Assembly: GCA_963989385.1 (NCBI GenBank) | Contig: OZ022502.1 | Coordinates: 47,423,454 to 47,487,453, forward strand | DNA: 64,000 nt | Source of the DNA: Ctena decussata | Lineage: Eukaryota > Mollusca > Bivalvia > Lucinida > Lucinidae | Direction: 5' to 3' | Part shown: positions 11,671 to 23,351 of the stretch, in pieces | How positions within the stretch are numbered: position 1 is the stretch's first letter | Layout of the letters: every line of letters begins with the position of its first letter | The notes under the pieces: generated by a model | Told to the model about the DNA's origin: nothing | The model's database searches: none | Seen by the model: the letters and a program-made list of their open reading frames with translations, nothing else | Translations under genes and position numbers: made by a program

Positions 11671-12034
11671 TTATCATGCGAACCGAACTACCAACTAAAT
11701 GTTTTGTACCACTTCAGAAACTGAGGGTGAGGTTGGGCCTGTAAAATCGATTTAAGCCCCCCAGTAATTCATTACTGACCGTTCCAAGGCGGTAGTTCTG
11801 TTGTGGTTCTTTGTTGCCTGTTTTTGGTGTCAGAGTTTCTGTGATGTTTTACCTTATGTATGTTATTATTATTTTTGGTTCGGTTTGGGTTGCTGAGTGG
11901 CCACCTTTTGGGAACAAGCTGCTCACTCGGTTGGCCATATGTTCTCTGTATCTTGATTATTTGTAATCTTAGTTGTTTCCAACTATGGTTTGAGGGCTGG
12001 ATTTGGATTTTGATTGTTTCAGTTCCTGGTCTTT
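11671..12034 (+). repeat. dispersed repeat, nearly identical to 52227-52596
   Basis: From ttatcatgcgaaccgaac to cagttcctggtctttnc this segment matches 52227-52596 almost base for base, except for a longer C-run and few substitutions in the second copy. The word gttccaaggcggtag and its reverse also occur as relics near 4660, 6570, 47225 and 48320. Both strands are open for about 80-95 codons here, but neither frame resembles a known protein. Confidence 0.8.
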
Positions 12035-13087
12035 GCATACTTTTTACTTTTAATGATTGCATGAAATTTTGTGAGTACAGGAGGTCACGGTTATTCTAAG
12101 AAACTGAACCCAGGACTTATTTACTGTGCGAAATAATTATAGCAATAGTTTGTATGTGCCAGATCTACCATATTATGCTTTAATTGTCACTTTATTGCAT
12201 ACAGATACAAAGGCCGATCGTTCGAGCTAGACTGCCAGGTTAAAAATTCAAGAATGGTTAATTGCAGCGTTTGAACTACGGTGACGTCAGTTTTTATGAC
12301 CATTGTATGTGAAGGACATTTTTGATTATGTACAAAAGCCAAAACTATTGTGAGGCGACGGTTTTGTGGCTTAAATAAAGGAAAACCCCTCTAAAACATT
12401 TGAATATGCTACGTGGATGAGGTTTACAAAGTTTGAAAATTTGTAGTTTTCCTTGTTTTTACGTTAAGGTTTTAAAACATTATTTCTAATCGGTATTTCG
12501 TAAATCCCTTTCAAGCGTATGAGTGTTTAGTATCTACCAATATGATAACATAAACAATTTAGAAAGAAAAGTCTTCCCGGTTAGTGAGCATAGGTCAAAA
12601 GTCTTAGACTAACGTCATCATTTTCTCACAGTTACGTTACACTTCAATGGAGAAACTTCACAGTTAAATTAATCATGGTGTGGCCTTTAATTTTAGCGTA
12701 TAGTTGTTTTTTTCTCGGGTTTTGATTCTCCATTGAACTGAAGCACCCGTGAATCATTGCACATTGGACCAAATTTTAACGTTTAAACGTAAATGACGTA
12801 TGCTAAGATTCGTCAGTTGTTAAGCTTAATCATATCTACTACACAATCAATAGCTTTGACAAGAAAACTGATCTTCAAAATGATAAGAAATACCGTACAA
12901 AAATCACATGCTTGCCATTTTTTATGTTGCTTTTCAATGGGTGCGAATTTCGTCTAGTAACCTCTTCCGCGCTTATCGCTTTTCCCTATTACTATTACTA
13001 TCGATTTTAAAGATGGCTCCTGTAGTCCCACGGTATCTTAAGCCCCAAATAGGGCTCCCTTCATATAGCAATTTAATTTCGATCAAT
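12035..13087. other. non-coding, small inverted repeat
   Basis: No gene recognised. A 12-bp inverted repeat TTCAATGGAGAA (12643-12654) / TTCTCCATTGAA (12726-12737) may be a small MITE relic. Confidence 0.45.
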
Positions 13088-13204
13088 GTCCTCCAAAAGG
13101 ACCTACTCAGCATAGAACAATGGCAAAAGATGTGGGATATGAACTTCAATCCCTCTAAATGTCAGGTCCTTCATGTCACTTGTCTTAAAACCCCTATTCA
13201 AGCT
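13088..13204 (+). pseudogene. non-LTR retrotransposon reverse transcriptase fragment
   Basis: This stretch encodes LQKDLLSIEQWQKMW followed by FNPSKCQVLHVT. That is the typical region just C-terminal to the active site of LINE-type reverse transcriptases (LQ.DL..L..W...W.M.FN..KC). Only about 39 residues survive. The catalytic block upstream is missing and the frame closes soon after at 13214-13216. It is a 5'- and 3'-truncated relic lying next to a mariner relic on the other strand. Confidence 0.75.
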
Positions 13205-13214
13205 ATTTTTATTT

Positions 13215-13500
13215 AACGGTTGTTTGTCGAAATAAAGGCCCTGAAGTGCTAATGTTGTGTATTGTTTTTGTTCGACACAAAATAAAGTTTCTACGTCTAT
13301 GTCTATGAAATGACGTCCGCGCATGTAAGAAGCGGTTTGAGGATTCAGGCCAAACCCACATGGAGCAAGATAAGGGCAAAAGGGAAGATGTGGCACATTG
13401 TCAAGGTGCTCTTCTCCAAATAAAACGGCCAAATAAGTGCATTATGATGCAACATTTGAATACTACGCGCCGTTGGTCGTGGACACTTCGTAACATAGTG
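13215..13500 (-). pseudogene. mariner-like transposase C-terminal fragment
   Basis: Reading the minus strand, MLHHNA (second catalytic block, normally HDNA) is followed in another frame by EEHLDNVPHLPFCPYLAPCG and then RGRHF and LALQGLYF. These match the mariner order HDNA...PPYSPDLAPCDF...LRG.RF...CI.LQG.YF. Both catalytic aspartates visible in the family alignment are replaced (HDNA to HHNA, LAPCD to LAPCG). There is a frameshift between the two blocks, and about 20 residues before LQG appear to be missing. The copy is dead. Confidence 0.72.
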
Positions 13501-14165
13501 CTGAAAAACACAAAGATGAGTCTGCTCCTTTTGTGATATAACAGTAACACTAGAGTGCTGAGGCATCGGGACGCTGACCACGATCCCATCAGTGTAAAAG
13601 GTAGGGTATACATAACCCACCTCACAGCCCTACGTCTGTGAGCAATGTGGGGTTGTTGATCACATTCAGCTATCCTTGCCTTGTTGTTCTCTTGTTCGCT
13701 TGTTCGCAGACTCATTTAAAGTCATCGAAGTTTCCTCACCTGTCACATGGCTAGGATGCTTTTGGTCATTGCATTAGAAACTGACTAGTAGTTATTAAGC
13801 TTTTTTAACACGCTCCTGCTTTTTCTCTGGAGTCAGTAAGGTAACTATTGAGTGCAAATTTTTTTTCAGTCAAAGTTTTCTTTTAACATTGAAAAGACAG
13901 ACGGCGATTTAAAGTAAAATGATATTAGCAAACTTTTCTACTGTATACCGAGTATCTTTCTGAACAAGTATCTTTATTTTCGCGACATCTTTTTCAGATG
14001 TTGCCGCTGATTTGCCAATACGGGACATATCATTCATGTTCTCCTTGTCACTCATAAATAGACAAAGCCACAAGGTAACGATACTTTATGGTACTGAACA
14101 TTCCCCACATACAGAATCTAAGTTAGCTTTTATTACCAATCAGGACTTCTGCAAATCTCACTATA
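13501..14165. other. non-coding, possibly more mariner debris
   Basis: Minus-strand frames continue to 13715 upstream of the mariner fragment, but no residue pattern is recognisable there. The remainder shows no gene. Confidence 0.35.
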
Positions 14166-14338
14166 CAGTAGAACTTCAATGGCTCGAACCCTGATGAGTC
14201 GTTCACCATGCCTGGCAAGAACTTGTTCTTTGGTCCGTATAGTTCAGTTTACAAATTAACCCTAAATGGCTGGAACTACCTTTGGCTGGAACTAATTTTC
14301 ATTATCCCAAGCTTGTTCGAGCCATTGAAGTTCTACTG
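14166..14338. mobile_element. Tc1/mariner (pogo/Tigger-type) MITE
   Basis: The 173-bp element has 24-bp perfect terminal inverted repeats, starting CAGTAGAACTTCAATGGC and ending with its complement ..TTGAAGTTCTACTG. TA dinucleotides flank it directly (14164-14165 and 14339-14340). The CAGTAGAAC end and the TA target site are typical of pogo/Tigger-class MITEs. No coding content. Confidence 0.9.
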
Positions 14339-14340
14339 TA

Positions 14341-15106
14341 TTTAAATAGAATTGTCACAGTTTGTCCCCATTTCGGCCACAATGTCTGACATTATCATTT
14401 GGAAACGGATTTATACCCAAACTGCCATGAGCGTACTCAATACTAAAGTGTATCGATAGAGGAAAGGTTGTAGTCTATTTTGGAATATAAAACATGCATG
14501 CACATGGTAGTGTGGGGTGCTGAAGGACTGTTTCCACTAGTTCTCAACCCTCCCTATACAGCTATATCTATACACGAATGGTATATATGCACATTTATGG
14601 AATCTGACGAGAAAATGTTTTAATGTCGGACAGGGCCGGTTCACGGACAGGGTCGGTTCAAAGAAATAAGGCGACTTAACTGCATTTTGGCGGACCAGCT
14701 TCAGGCGGTATTCGATCAGAAAATAGAACGCGCGGAAGTGTAGTAGCACAAATTACTTATCATCAAACAACATTCGAAATATTCAAATACTCAAAACACC
14801 TAAAAGATGACCTAGTGAGTAGTGTGAAAGGGCAATATCAGGAACTAGTACAATCAAAATGAGCATTCTATCCACGGCACCAAACGTGAAATATAAACGA
14901 CAAGTAGTAAGACAATACGAGTAGATAGCAAAATGAAGTGCTGAAAATTTGTACGAAAAGCAGAAAAAGTATTTTCTAGGTTATTTTTGAAGCATGATAT
15001 TAAAAATGGTTCAAATACATTGTTTTCTTTGTCCCTTGGATGGGGCGATGATATGCCAAGTAGTAAACCATAAAGGGCTTAGTGGAAGCATCCCACTCGG
15101 TATTCA
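14341..15106. other. non-coding
   Basis: No gene recognised. A direct repeat ggacaggg(c/t)cggttca is present at about 14630-14660. Around 14825-14850 the words caatatcaggaactagtaca and aatcaaaatgagcattct are weakly related to the repeat at 4375 and 32315. Confidence 0.4.
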
Positions 15107-15160
15107 AAGTTGAATCAACGTTGATTCAACGTAAAACTTGAATCAACGTTGATTCAACCT
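15107..15160. repeat. tandem pair of TTGAATCAACGTTGATTCAA palindromes
   Basis: Two copies of the perfect 20-bp palindrome TTGAATCAACGTTGATTCAA lie head to tail, separated by cgtaaaac. A related palindrome, ttgaatcaatattgattca, occurs at about 50922. Confidence 0.85.
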
Positions 15161-15680
15161 TATGTACCGAAGAAAAGCATGAGGATTTTTGCCACTTCCA
15201 AACAAGATAACACCTTACGTACATGTACCTGTTGGGATGTGCTGCGATATTATTTTCTCTATGTTGTTGTTGTTGTTTCATTTTTCGTAACAACGTTCCC
15301 AAAGTGGCGCAGCTGTACTTTTATGATCTCTATACTTCTGTAGCCCTGAAATAACTGGGACTGTAATCAAGCGAATTTGGCAGCTTGTCAATGATAAATC
15401 TAAATTTTGGTACTGTTTGTTAATGAATAACAATCCAACATGAATCCAAATATCAAATTTTGTTCATAAGTCAATAAAAGGATTTAGTTCAGCATTGGTA
15501 TCGATTAATCCGTCATATAAAATATGATTAAACAATTCCTGTAGCCAGCATGTGTCCAAAAACCTTATTAGCAAAGCTTTATGAGAGCAATTACGAGTAA
15601 CGTTTCTGACAAATAACTTGAATTAGCAATAAGGAAGAGACAATTTATATCAACGGAGGAAAATAAACTATCATCATTAC
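15161..15680. other. non-coding
   Basis: No gene or repeat recognised. It ends with the ATTAC target duplication of the next element (15676-15680). Confidence 0.4.
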
Positions 15681-16007
15681 CACAGGGTATAACCCAGTCC
15701 GCCAATTTCCTGCAGAGACTGTCCGTCATATTAGGCTTCCGCCGAGACTGTCTGCGAACTCATGCTTCCTGCAGGGACAACTGTCTTCGGAAAATGGCTT
15801 CCTGCCGAGACTGTTCGCGTGACTCTGCTTCCTGCCGAGAGCTTCGGCAGGAAGCTAAATCACGCGGACAGTCTCTGCAGGAAGCCATTTATCATGTACA
15901 GATGTCTCAGCAGGAAGCAAGAGTTCGCGAACAGTCTCGGCGGAAACCAAATATGATGTACCGTCTCTGCAGGAAGCGAAAATTGACGGACTGGTTTATA
16001 CCCTGTG
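15681..16007. mobile_element. 327-bp modular foldback element with 5-bp target duplication
   Basis: The whole element is an inverted repeat centred near 15844 (TGCCGAGAGCTTCGGCA at the dyad). Termini are CACAGGGTATAA and TTATACCCTGTG. Perfect direct repeats ATTAC flank it (15676-15680 and 16008-16012). Each arm is about 160 bp and is built of four to five ~30-bp modules of the form GCTTCCTGCNGAGACTGTNC, reversed in the other arm. No open frame of note. The superfamily is unclear; 5-bp duplication with CAC ends is seen in Transib, but no further support is visible. Confidence 0.88.
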
Positions 16008-16012
16008 ATTAC

Positions 16013-16430
16013 AGCGAGCAGCTTATACCACAATGTGTTACGGTCTTTTATTTCAGCGTGTATCCATCACAAAATGTTATTTGCATGTACATGCATATGC
16101 CAAAGTCGTAGCAAACCTGACAATAGGTGCAGTTTTACTTATAGATATTGCAACCGAGTCGAAATCGTTTTGCTCATTTTACTTATACATGTATATTGAG
16201 CAGCTGATACTTTCATTTACCGTCCAGTCATAAGCGGCATCAAACTTCGCCTAGAACTTAATTAAATGTCTGTTTACGGTTTGATCACAGTAGCAAGAAA
16301 CTTGATCATAGAGTCAGTTGTCAAATTAATTTTTATACAGTTTCTGCAAACACTTAGGTCTGATCAGCCTGAGACTATACGTTCAAATGAAAAAGAGCCG
16401 CAACACAACAAAACCAACTTCGGACAAATA
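16013..16430. other. non-coding, unclassified
   Basis: Several overlapping short frames are present but none resembles a protein. No repeat boundary for the following array was found here. Confidence 0.35.
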
Positions 16431-17305
16431 CAGGGAAGAATAAACAGGAGAAGGCTGGTTCTCAGTCCTTCGATACAATACGTTGTTACCAACCATCATA
16501 CCAAATATGACTACTATAGCTTGCACAGTTGCACAGAAATCTTTGACCTAAAATTTCATTAATCAAAGTATGGAAAGAAAGACAAGTGGAATGAATAAGC
16601 AGAAAACTGATCTCAGTCCCACGATACAACACGTCGTCATCAAACTACATACCAAATACATGTATGACTACATGTGCTATAGCTTGCACGGTTGGTGAGA
16701 AATCTTTGACGAAAAATTTGCATTATTGAAGTATGGAAAGAGCCAAAATCGGACAAACAGGGGGAAGAATAAGCAGGAGAAGGCTGGTTCTCAATCTTTC
16801 GATACAATACGTTGTCACCATCCAGCATACCAAATATGACTACTATAGCTTGCACAGTTGCACAGAAATCTTTGACCTAAAATTTCATTAATCAAAGTAT
16901 GGAAAGAAAGACAACTGGAATGAATAAGCAGAAAACTGATCTCAGTCCCACGATACAACACGTCGTCATCAAACTGCATGCCAAATACATGTATGACTAC
17001 TATGGCTTGCACGGTTGGTGAGAAATCTTTGACGAGAAATTTGCATTATTCAAGTATGGAAAGAAAGAAAATCGGACAAATAGGGGGAAGAATAAGCAGG
17101 GGAATGTTACATATAGTTCTCAACAATACAACACACCGTCATCAACCTGTATGCCAAATATATGACTATTATAGTATGTATGGTTGTGGAGAAATCTTTA
17201 AAGAAAAAATTGATATAACAAGTACGGACGGAAGGAATGACGGACGGACGGAAAGACTGATGTAAACCAGTTTACCACCCCACTTTTTCAATGCGGGGGT
17301 ATAAT
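16430..17305 (+). mobile_element. Helentron/pearl-like element with ~165-bp monomers in 329-bp dimers
   Basis: About five ~165-bp monomers occur, with an alternating pattern. The block beginning ttgcacagttgcacagaaat at 16520 returns almost unchanged at 16850, giving a 329-bp higher-order period. The array ends in an (ACGG)-type microsatellite (17224-17252). A weak hairpin follows at 17273-17300 (accaccccac...gcgggggt). The left end is not recognisable. Confidence 0.65.
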
Positions 17306-18334
17306 AAGTTTGGAAGCAAAGAATACCATGAAGAAATGAAAATAGTAGACTCGGTTCCTGACTTGTAATGAAATGTGCAACATTGGCCATGCTCCGTAGC
17401 ACGGGCTTAAATGGAACTCTACTTCCACATGACTCTAAATGGATCTTTATGATAGTTCATGTACTCATTCCGTATATTCTTATTCATCGTTACATAGGTC
17501 AAGTTACAATACTGTATTCAGATTTATAGGGTAAAGTCAGGTAACTTCGAACAGCGGGTGAATTCGGACATACCATTGCAAACAGTGAAAATCCAGATAA
17601 GACGGCCCTTAATGAGCCGTCTCATCAGGAGTTTTACTGTTTGCCCAATTAATTTTGTTTTTATTCCAAACAAATGACAAATAAAGGAAACAATGTCACT
17701 TCCGAATTTTACCGTTGTTCTTATTTACCCGACTCGACCCTAGTCACGTAAATAAGACAAACTGGCCCCTTGGATCATGCATATGACAATGAGTTTGAAT
17801 TTAAAACAAATTTTATGGTATTACATTCATCAGGCCAATTATAATTAATTACTTTCCCGTTTGAAGGCAATTTATCAGTCAAAGAAACTTTGTTCAAAAC
17901 GGTCTTGGGGCCACCATGTACCAAAACTCCATATTAACAAAACTTTATAAAAGTCATTACGAGTAGTGTTTCAGTTTAATAAATTGTTTATTATGATTCT
18001 AGATAATCGGGAAAATAAATATTATTTTTCACCGAAATACCAGCACAAAACAAAGTTTCTTGACTTCTCATTCATCATTTCAAAACACTTTATTCAAATG
18101 AGTATTGCCACATGTCTTATCGATTTTTATCCTATGACCTTTTATGTTTTATACGCTCTTTTTATGTCTTAATTTTTTGTGCCATTGAATCATTATTTCT
18201 CTTGTATTTTATGATGTATATATGTACATTTTATTTTGTTACAGAGGGCCATAAGGTAGAATAGCTATCAGCTAATTATGTCACCCTCTTAAAATATTGT
18301 GTAAATAAAAAAATAAATGACGGTAAAAAATGTG
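17306..18334. other. non-coding
   Basis: No gene recognised. A short palindrome-like gacggcccttaatgagccgtc lies near 17600; a similar gagccgtctgggcgagacgg is at 40982. Confidence 0.4.
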
Positions 18335-18540
18335 CCCAGCGGCACATGACGTCGAAATGACATCGTACTGAGGTCGATGAGACATCATCACGTCGCATCG
18401 ACGTCAGAACGACGTCATTTTGACGTCGTGTGCGCGGGAAATGACGTCGAAATCATGTCGTACTGATGTCGATGCGACGTCATCATGTCGCATCGACGTC
18501 AGAACGACGTCATTTTGACATTATGTGCCTACTTGGTGGG
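18335..18540. mobile_element. GACGTC-rich MITE-like dimer
   Basis: Imperfect inverted ends cccagcggcacatgacgtc and gacattatgtgcctacttgg bracket two ~105-bp units that each contain cgcatcgacgtcagaacgac and several GACGTC words. It is related to 24252-24414. No coding content. Confidence 0.65.
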
Positions 18541-20112
18541 AATCAAAGGTCAGGCAATCAGATAAAAGTATTGGGTATTACCTCATCACGCAGCTGGACT
18601 GTTATTATCTCGGTATCGCAGATTAACAGTGATATCCATCCTGCGTTATTTCCGAATAGAAATTTAGCTTGGAAACCAAGACATAGCTCCATAGACTAAA
18701 AATGTGTACTCCAATCTGGCTCTGGGATTTGAAGACATCCGAACCAATCTGGCGAGGGTAAATGGCGTTCAACCGTTTTTGCTGCTAGCTAACAGGAGGC
18801 ATTGGTGGTTGTTGGCGTCCGTTATTTCGTCATTTACGATATCTACTAAACCGTTGAATTAAAGTGTTGGAGCTTTGAAAACACTTTATGTAGCGTACAA
18901 GGTCATATATAGAAAGATATGATTAAATTCTTGTGTACTTGATTAATAAGTTAGCTACTATTGGTTAATTTTCGTAGTCGGGGTGTAACTCTTCTCTTAG
19001 ACCTGCGGGTAAAAATTCAAAAGCCCCAGAGATATATTTATATTTGCTGTATACCAACATACAACACATTCCACGGTAACTAGTCTAGCCTAACATCTTA
19101 CTAGGTCATTTGCTGTTTACTGATACAAGTACATTTTGCAAAATTAAACTTCATTACTTTGGATTTTCGATTCACTTAATAATGCATTTCAATTAAAGGA
19201 GACACGAAGTTTTTCAACATGATATAGACCTTTTGATCTTATTTCTTACTTATCTGGCTTTACCTGAGTTATATCTTCTCAACCGTTTTATGTCTTGTGT
19301 TTCGGTTATCTGGCCCTTGCAATATTTCTTGCCGGAGCTATATTCCTATACCCTAGTTGTTGCTTTTATGAACATTCGAACATGTATTTCTTTTATTACG
19401 ACAAAAGCTTCAAACTCAGAAAAGCTATCATTGTCATTTTGGTTAGCAAAAGTTTCCGTCCGAAATAAAGCTACTAAATACTTGGAAATATTTTCCTGAA
19501 ACTTCATCTATGCACTTTTCTTAATGGGAAATGTCATCAATAGCGAATTCAAGTCTTAGAGTCTTAATTTATGGCTCATCTGCCCTTGGTCCATTAACTT
19601 ATTAGTTATATGTCTTGCCAAAATACTTTTACCGGGCTATAGCTGCTGAGCCCATTCGTTTTTTTCCATGAAATATCACACTAATTCTCGTCTGAAGGGA
19701 CAACATTTCACCAATTAGAAAGACAACACTTTGACTGTCAGTTTATGAAGTATCTATCTGCTCGAGATAAAACTTCTCGCCTTTGTTATAGCTCTATAAG
19801 CTTTTGAAATAATTTAATAAAACCTCACTCATGCCCACATCATAATTTTGTCAAATTATCAAGAATAAAAAAGACATCTGCACGTCTTTGAGTGAGTTAT
19901 CTACACTTGACAAAATATTCATGTCTTGATGATCTTAGTTTTAATAAACAGTCATAGACACTCTCGCTTTAATGAGCGAAAGGTCATGAAGAAGAAAGAT
20001 ATCTATTGTTATGTTAATAGGTTATCTGACCTTGAAAGCACTGTTTGTATTATGGCAATGGAACTTGGCTACCTTTGGGCAATTTCTTGTCTGGGTTGCA
20101 ACCGAGAGTATT
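18541..20112. other. non-coding, weak degenerate tandem structure
   Basis: No gene recognised. Between 19230 and 19830 recurring words such as ggagctatattcc, gggctatagctgc and ttatagctctata suggest a decayed tandem array like the Helentron-type cores. The 88-codon frame at 19233-19499 is not protein-like. Confidence 0.35.
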
Positions 20113-20349
20113 TGAGCCACGACACGAGAAAACCAATAATGTGGTTGTACGCCCAGCGCAGACTGAGATCAGCCTGGGCATCCGCCCAGTCTGATCAGAG
20201 TCTTCGCTGTCCGCATGAAGGTAGCTTAGACCCTTAGCTACTTTTAAGCGCTTAGAGAAGACTCTGTTCCGACTGGGCGGATGCCCAGGCTGATCTGAGT
20301 CTGCAGTGGACGCACAACCACATTGTTGTTTTTCTCGTGTCGCGGCTCA
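20113..20349. mobile_element. TGAGCC palindromic element, copy 1
   Basis: The ~237-bp near-palindrome runs from TGAGCCACGACACGAGAAAA to its complement ctcgtgtcgcggctca. Arms are about 95 bp and include cagcctgggcatccgcccag. The centre holds ggtagcttagacccttagct. Six further full copies and one lone arm lie in this window. Non-coding; MITE/foldback type. Confidence 0.88.
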
Positions 20350-21085
20350 TTTATATTTGCATGCTTCACTTGGGATTATAGTGTTGGTGGTGGTACCATG
20401 CGTATTGTTTTGTCTGGGATTCTTTGCATCATAGTTTTAGAAACTGACATCAAAGATGGATACAGGTGTCATGTCTGAGAATAGATCTGCTCGCGGAAAG
20501 GCATGTGATTTTTTTGGGGGAAATCCTGATTTTCTCTAACTTTCATGTAACATACCAAACGCTCCGCTGAGCGAGGCAATATAACAAGGTTGATAGCAGG
20601 AAAGGGAACAGCAGATGATCAAAACGGTTATTAGCAACTGGCATCTTCAGTCCAAGAGAAACCATCGGCTAATCATGACGCCAAATAGGGGTCATTATAA
20701 GCATCTCAGCCTAAGCATCTGCACAGACTGACCAGATGGCTCTCTTTCACTCAGTATAGTCTACAAAATTAGTAGACTATTGATGGTAGCGGAGAAGACT
20801 AAAAATTGACCGCGAAGATGCAAGACTTATCCAACGCAGGCAGTAACATCACTTCTTTGTTGATGGAATGAACATCGTGGCCACTGGTCAATCGAGACTT
20901 TGAACTTCGAATGGTTGTAGAAAAAGTGTAAATATAAAGCAATCAGTGATTTGAGAGTGCAACAGTGAATTTAGAGAAGGAAGCTTGCTGATAAATAGAA
21001 TTTGCCCTTCTAAGACCAAAACTTGAAGAAACTAGCATTAGCGTTTCTTATATTATTTGCGCTGCTACAAGTCAACTGACCATAG
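20350..21085. other. non-coding
   Basis: No gene or clear repeat recognised. Confidence 0.4.
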
Positions 21086-21275
21086 CGGCTTTACATGTAC
21101 GTGGCAATCACTATTACCAGTCAACTGGCATTAGCGATTTTCGTTAAAATCGCTATTACTAGTCGACTGGCAATAGCGATTTCAATGCATAATGGCTATT
21201 ACCAGTCAACTGCCATTAGCGATTTTAACGTAAACTCGCTATTGACAGTCGACTGGCAAAAGCCACTCCGAAAAA
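21086..21275. repeat. alternating inverted ~32-bp modules
   Basis: Words such as accagtcaactggcattagc and complementary gctattactagtcgactgg alternate in both orientations with AT-rich spacers. The stretch can fold into several adjacent hairpins. Non-coding. Confidence 0.65.
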
Positions 21276-21310
21276 GAAACTAAACAAGACACCCCGTAAT
21301 TGATAATGCA

Positions 21311-23351
21311 GGCGTCACACTGTTCCGATATTGATACCCGATGGCCATGCGATAATGGAAATGTTCAAATTCGGCTTTGATCGTTATAACATCGGGTCAT
21401 TCGTGAGAGCATCTAAAGCCATCGTACGGCCGCCGGAGGATGTTTTCATGCTTCAGCAGCAACTTCGTGAGCGGTGGCAAAACCTTTGACATGCCAAAAA
21501 ACTGCCGAAGGACATTGCGAAGGCTCATTTTCGTGTTGAGTTCGTGTGTCCATTTTGCCTTCGTAAGGCCATCGTGAGGGCATCGTGTCATCTTCGTCTT
21601 TACTTCGCGCGATCATCGGTGCCTCGGTCATTTTTTGCCTCACGAAGACATTACGAAGGAAACAAGAAGCAATCCGATTGTCTTCGGAAGGCAACACGAT
21701 TTCGTAATGCCGGCGTGTAGCCACCGAATTATAGTGCGATGGCATGGAGATGGGACCACGGTGTCGACAAAGACAGCCGAATCTGAAACTTCAAGCGTTT
21801 CTTATGTCTCATGAAAACGTGGATATATATAAGGGCAACCTCAGAGCATCTTCCTCCGTAATGTGTAACTGTCAAAGCTGTAATAACAGTAATTATGTAC
21901 TAACCTTGTCTTTATGGCAAGCCAATTAAAGAGACCTATGATAAAATATATGAGATCTAATGATGTATCAGATATCTATATTAAATGAGATATCTAATAT
22001 ACTGTATAAGATATCTTATTTAACATGTAAGATCTCTTATAAGTTAAATAAGATTTCTAATATAGCAGATATCTGTTTTGAGAAATAAGATATCTTATAT
22101 CGCATAGAAGGTATCTCATATATGATATAAGATATCTGATATAATATATGATATCTTATTTTACATTCTAATAAAGAAATCTTATTTATAAACGAATACA
22201 TCTTATATAGGAATTAAGAAATCTTATTTTCTTAAGAATATATCTTACACCTTACATGTTAGATTAGACATTTAATATGTTAAATATGATATCTTATACA
22301 TATAAAAATATATCTTATTTTATGTATCAGATATCTTATATATTATATTAGATATTTTATATGATATATTAGATATCATATAAACGATATATGATATCTA
22401 ATATGGCAAACAAGATATGTTATTTCTCTAAAAGAGCATATGTCTGATACGGTATATACTTTTAAGATACTTTATTTAATATAGAAGTTATCTTATTTGT
22501 TGAATGAGATACCTATTATAATATATTGGATGTCTCATTTAACGTAGATATCTGAAATACTATAAAAGATATCTGATATACTATAAAAGATATCTGATAT
22601 ACTATATTAGATATTTAATATACTATATAAGTTCATATTATTTAACATTTCAGATATCCTTTTTAGTATATAAGTTAAATAAGGTATCTCATTTACTTGG
22701 AAAAATACGATATCTTAAATATTTAATCAGACATATTTTATAGTACATAAGATATATAATATTTTAGATAAGATATCTAATATGATATATTAGATAATTA
22801 ATTTAACATTTAAGATATCTAATATATCACATTAATAAGATATCCTATATAATATATTAAATATCTGATGTTCAATATTAGATATCGTATATACTATATT
22901 AGATATCTTATATGTTATATTCGATAGTATATATAGTTTATTAAATATCAAAATTAGGAAATACGATATCTTATATAGTATATTAGATAGACATATAACA
23001 GAAAAAATAGTAAAAGAGCTTGCCATATGTTTTGCTTAGAACATCGGGAGGTCACGTAACGCTTTTGTAACCTAGTTCGTATGTATCGTACTCTCCATAC
23101 GACGTCTTGTAACCATCATATGACCATCGTGTTTACTTCGGGTAAACTTCTTAATAAAAATACACATCTTCGTATAGCCTTCGTATAGCTTTCATGTGTG
23201 GTTCGAGGGCCATCGCAGGACCTTCTGTAGGCATCGTACTGTCTTCGGTTGTTGATTTGCTGTTGACCAAGTTCGGGGCCAACTTCGCGCGAAATTCAAA
23301 ATTTCATATTCGTATGGCCATCGGGTGTCAATTTCGGGACAGTGTGACGCC
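21311..23351. mobile_element. 2.04-kb TIR element with AGATATCT-rich core
   Basis: The first ~47 bp (GGCGTCACACTGTTCCGATA...) and the complement of the last ~47 bp (GGCGTCACACTGTCCCGAAA...) match at about 87%, including acccgatggccat. Subterminal arms (to about 21760 and from about 23040) are full of cgtaaggccatcgtgagg-like words. The middle 1.1 kb is AT-rich and repetitive. No clean target duplication is seen. No transposase-like frame, so non-autonomous. Confidence 0.82.
21925..23010. repeat. AT-rich AGATATCTTATAT minisatellite
   Basis: About 1.1 kb consists of irregular copies of agatatctnatataNtatat, itself palindromic at AGATATCT, in both orientations. It is the core of the TIR element 21311-23351. 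A minus-strand frame here reads as a periodic YKISN-type peptide, which is a repeat artefact. Confidence 0.85.

Noticed and set aside
18335..18540. Regulatory cluster of CRE sites for a nearby gene
   Set aside because: The GACGTC words are part of a repeated TIR-bounded unit and no gene is seen within 9 kb.
21925..23010. Possible centromeric or origin-like AT satellite
   Set aside because: It lies wholly within a TIR-bounded element and is only 1.1 kb, so it is better explained as the element core.
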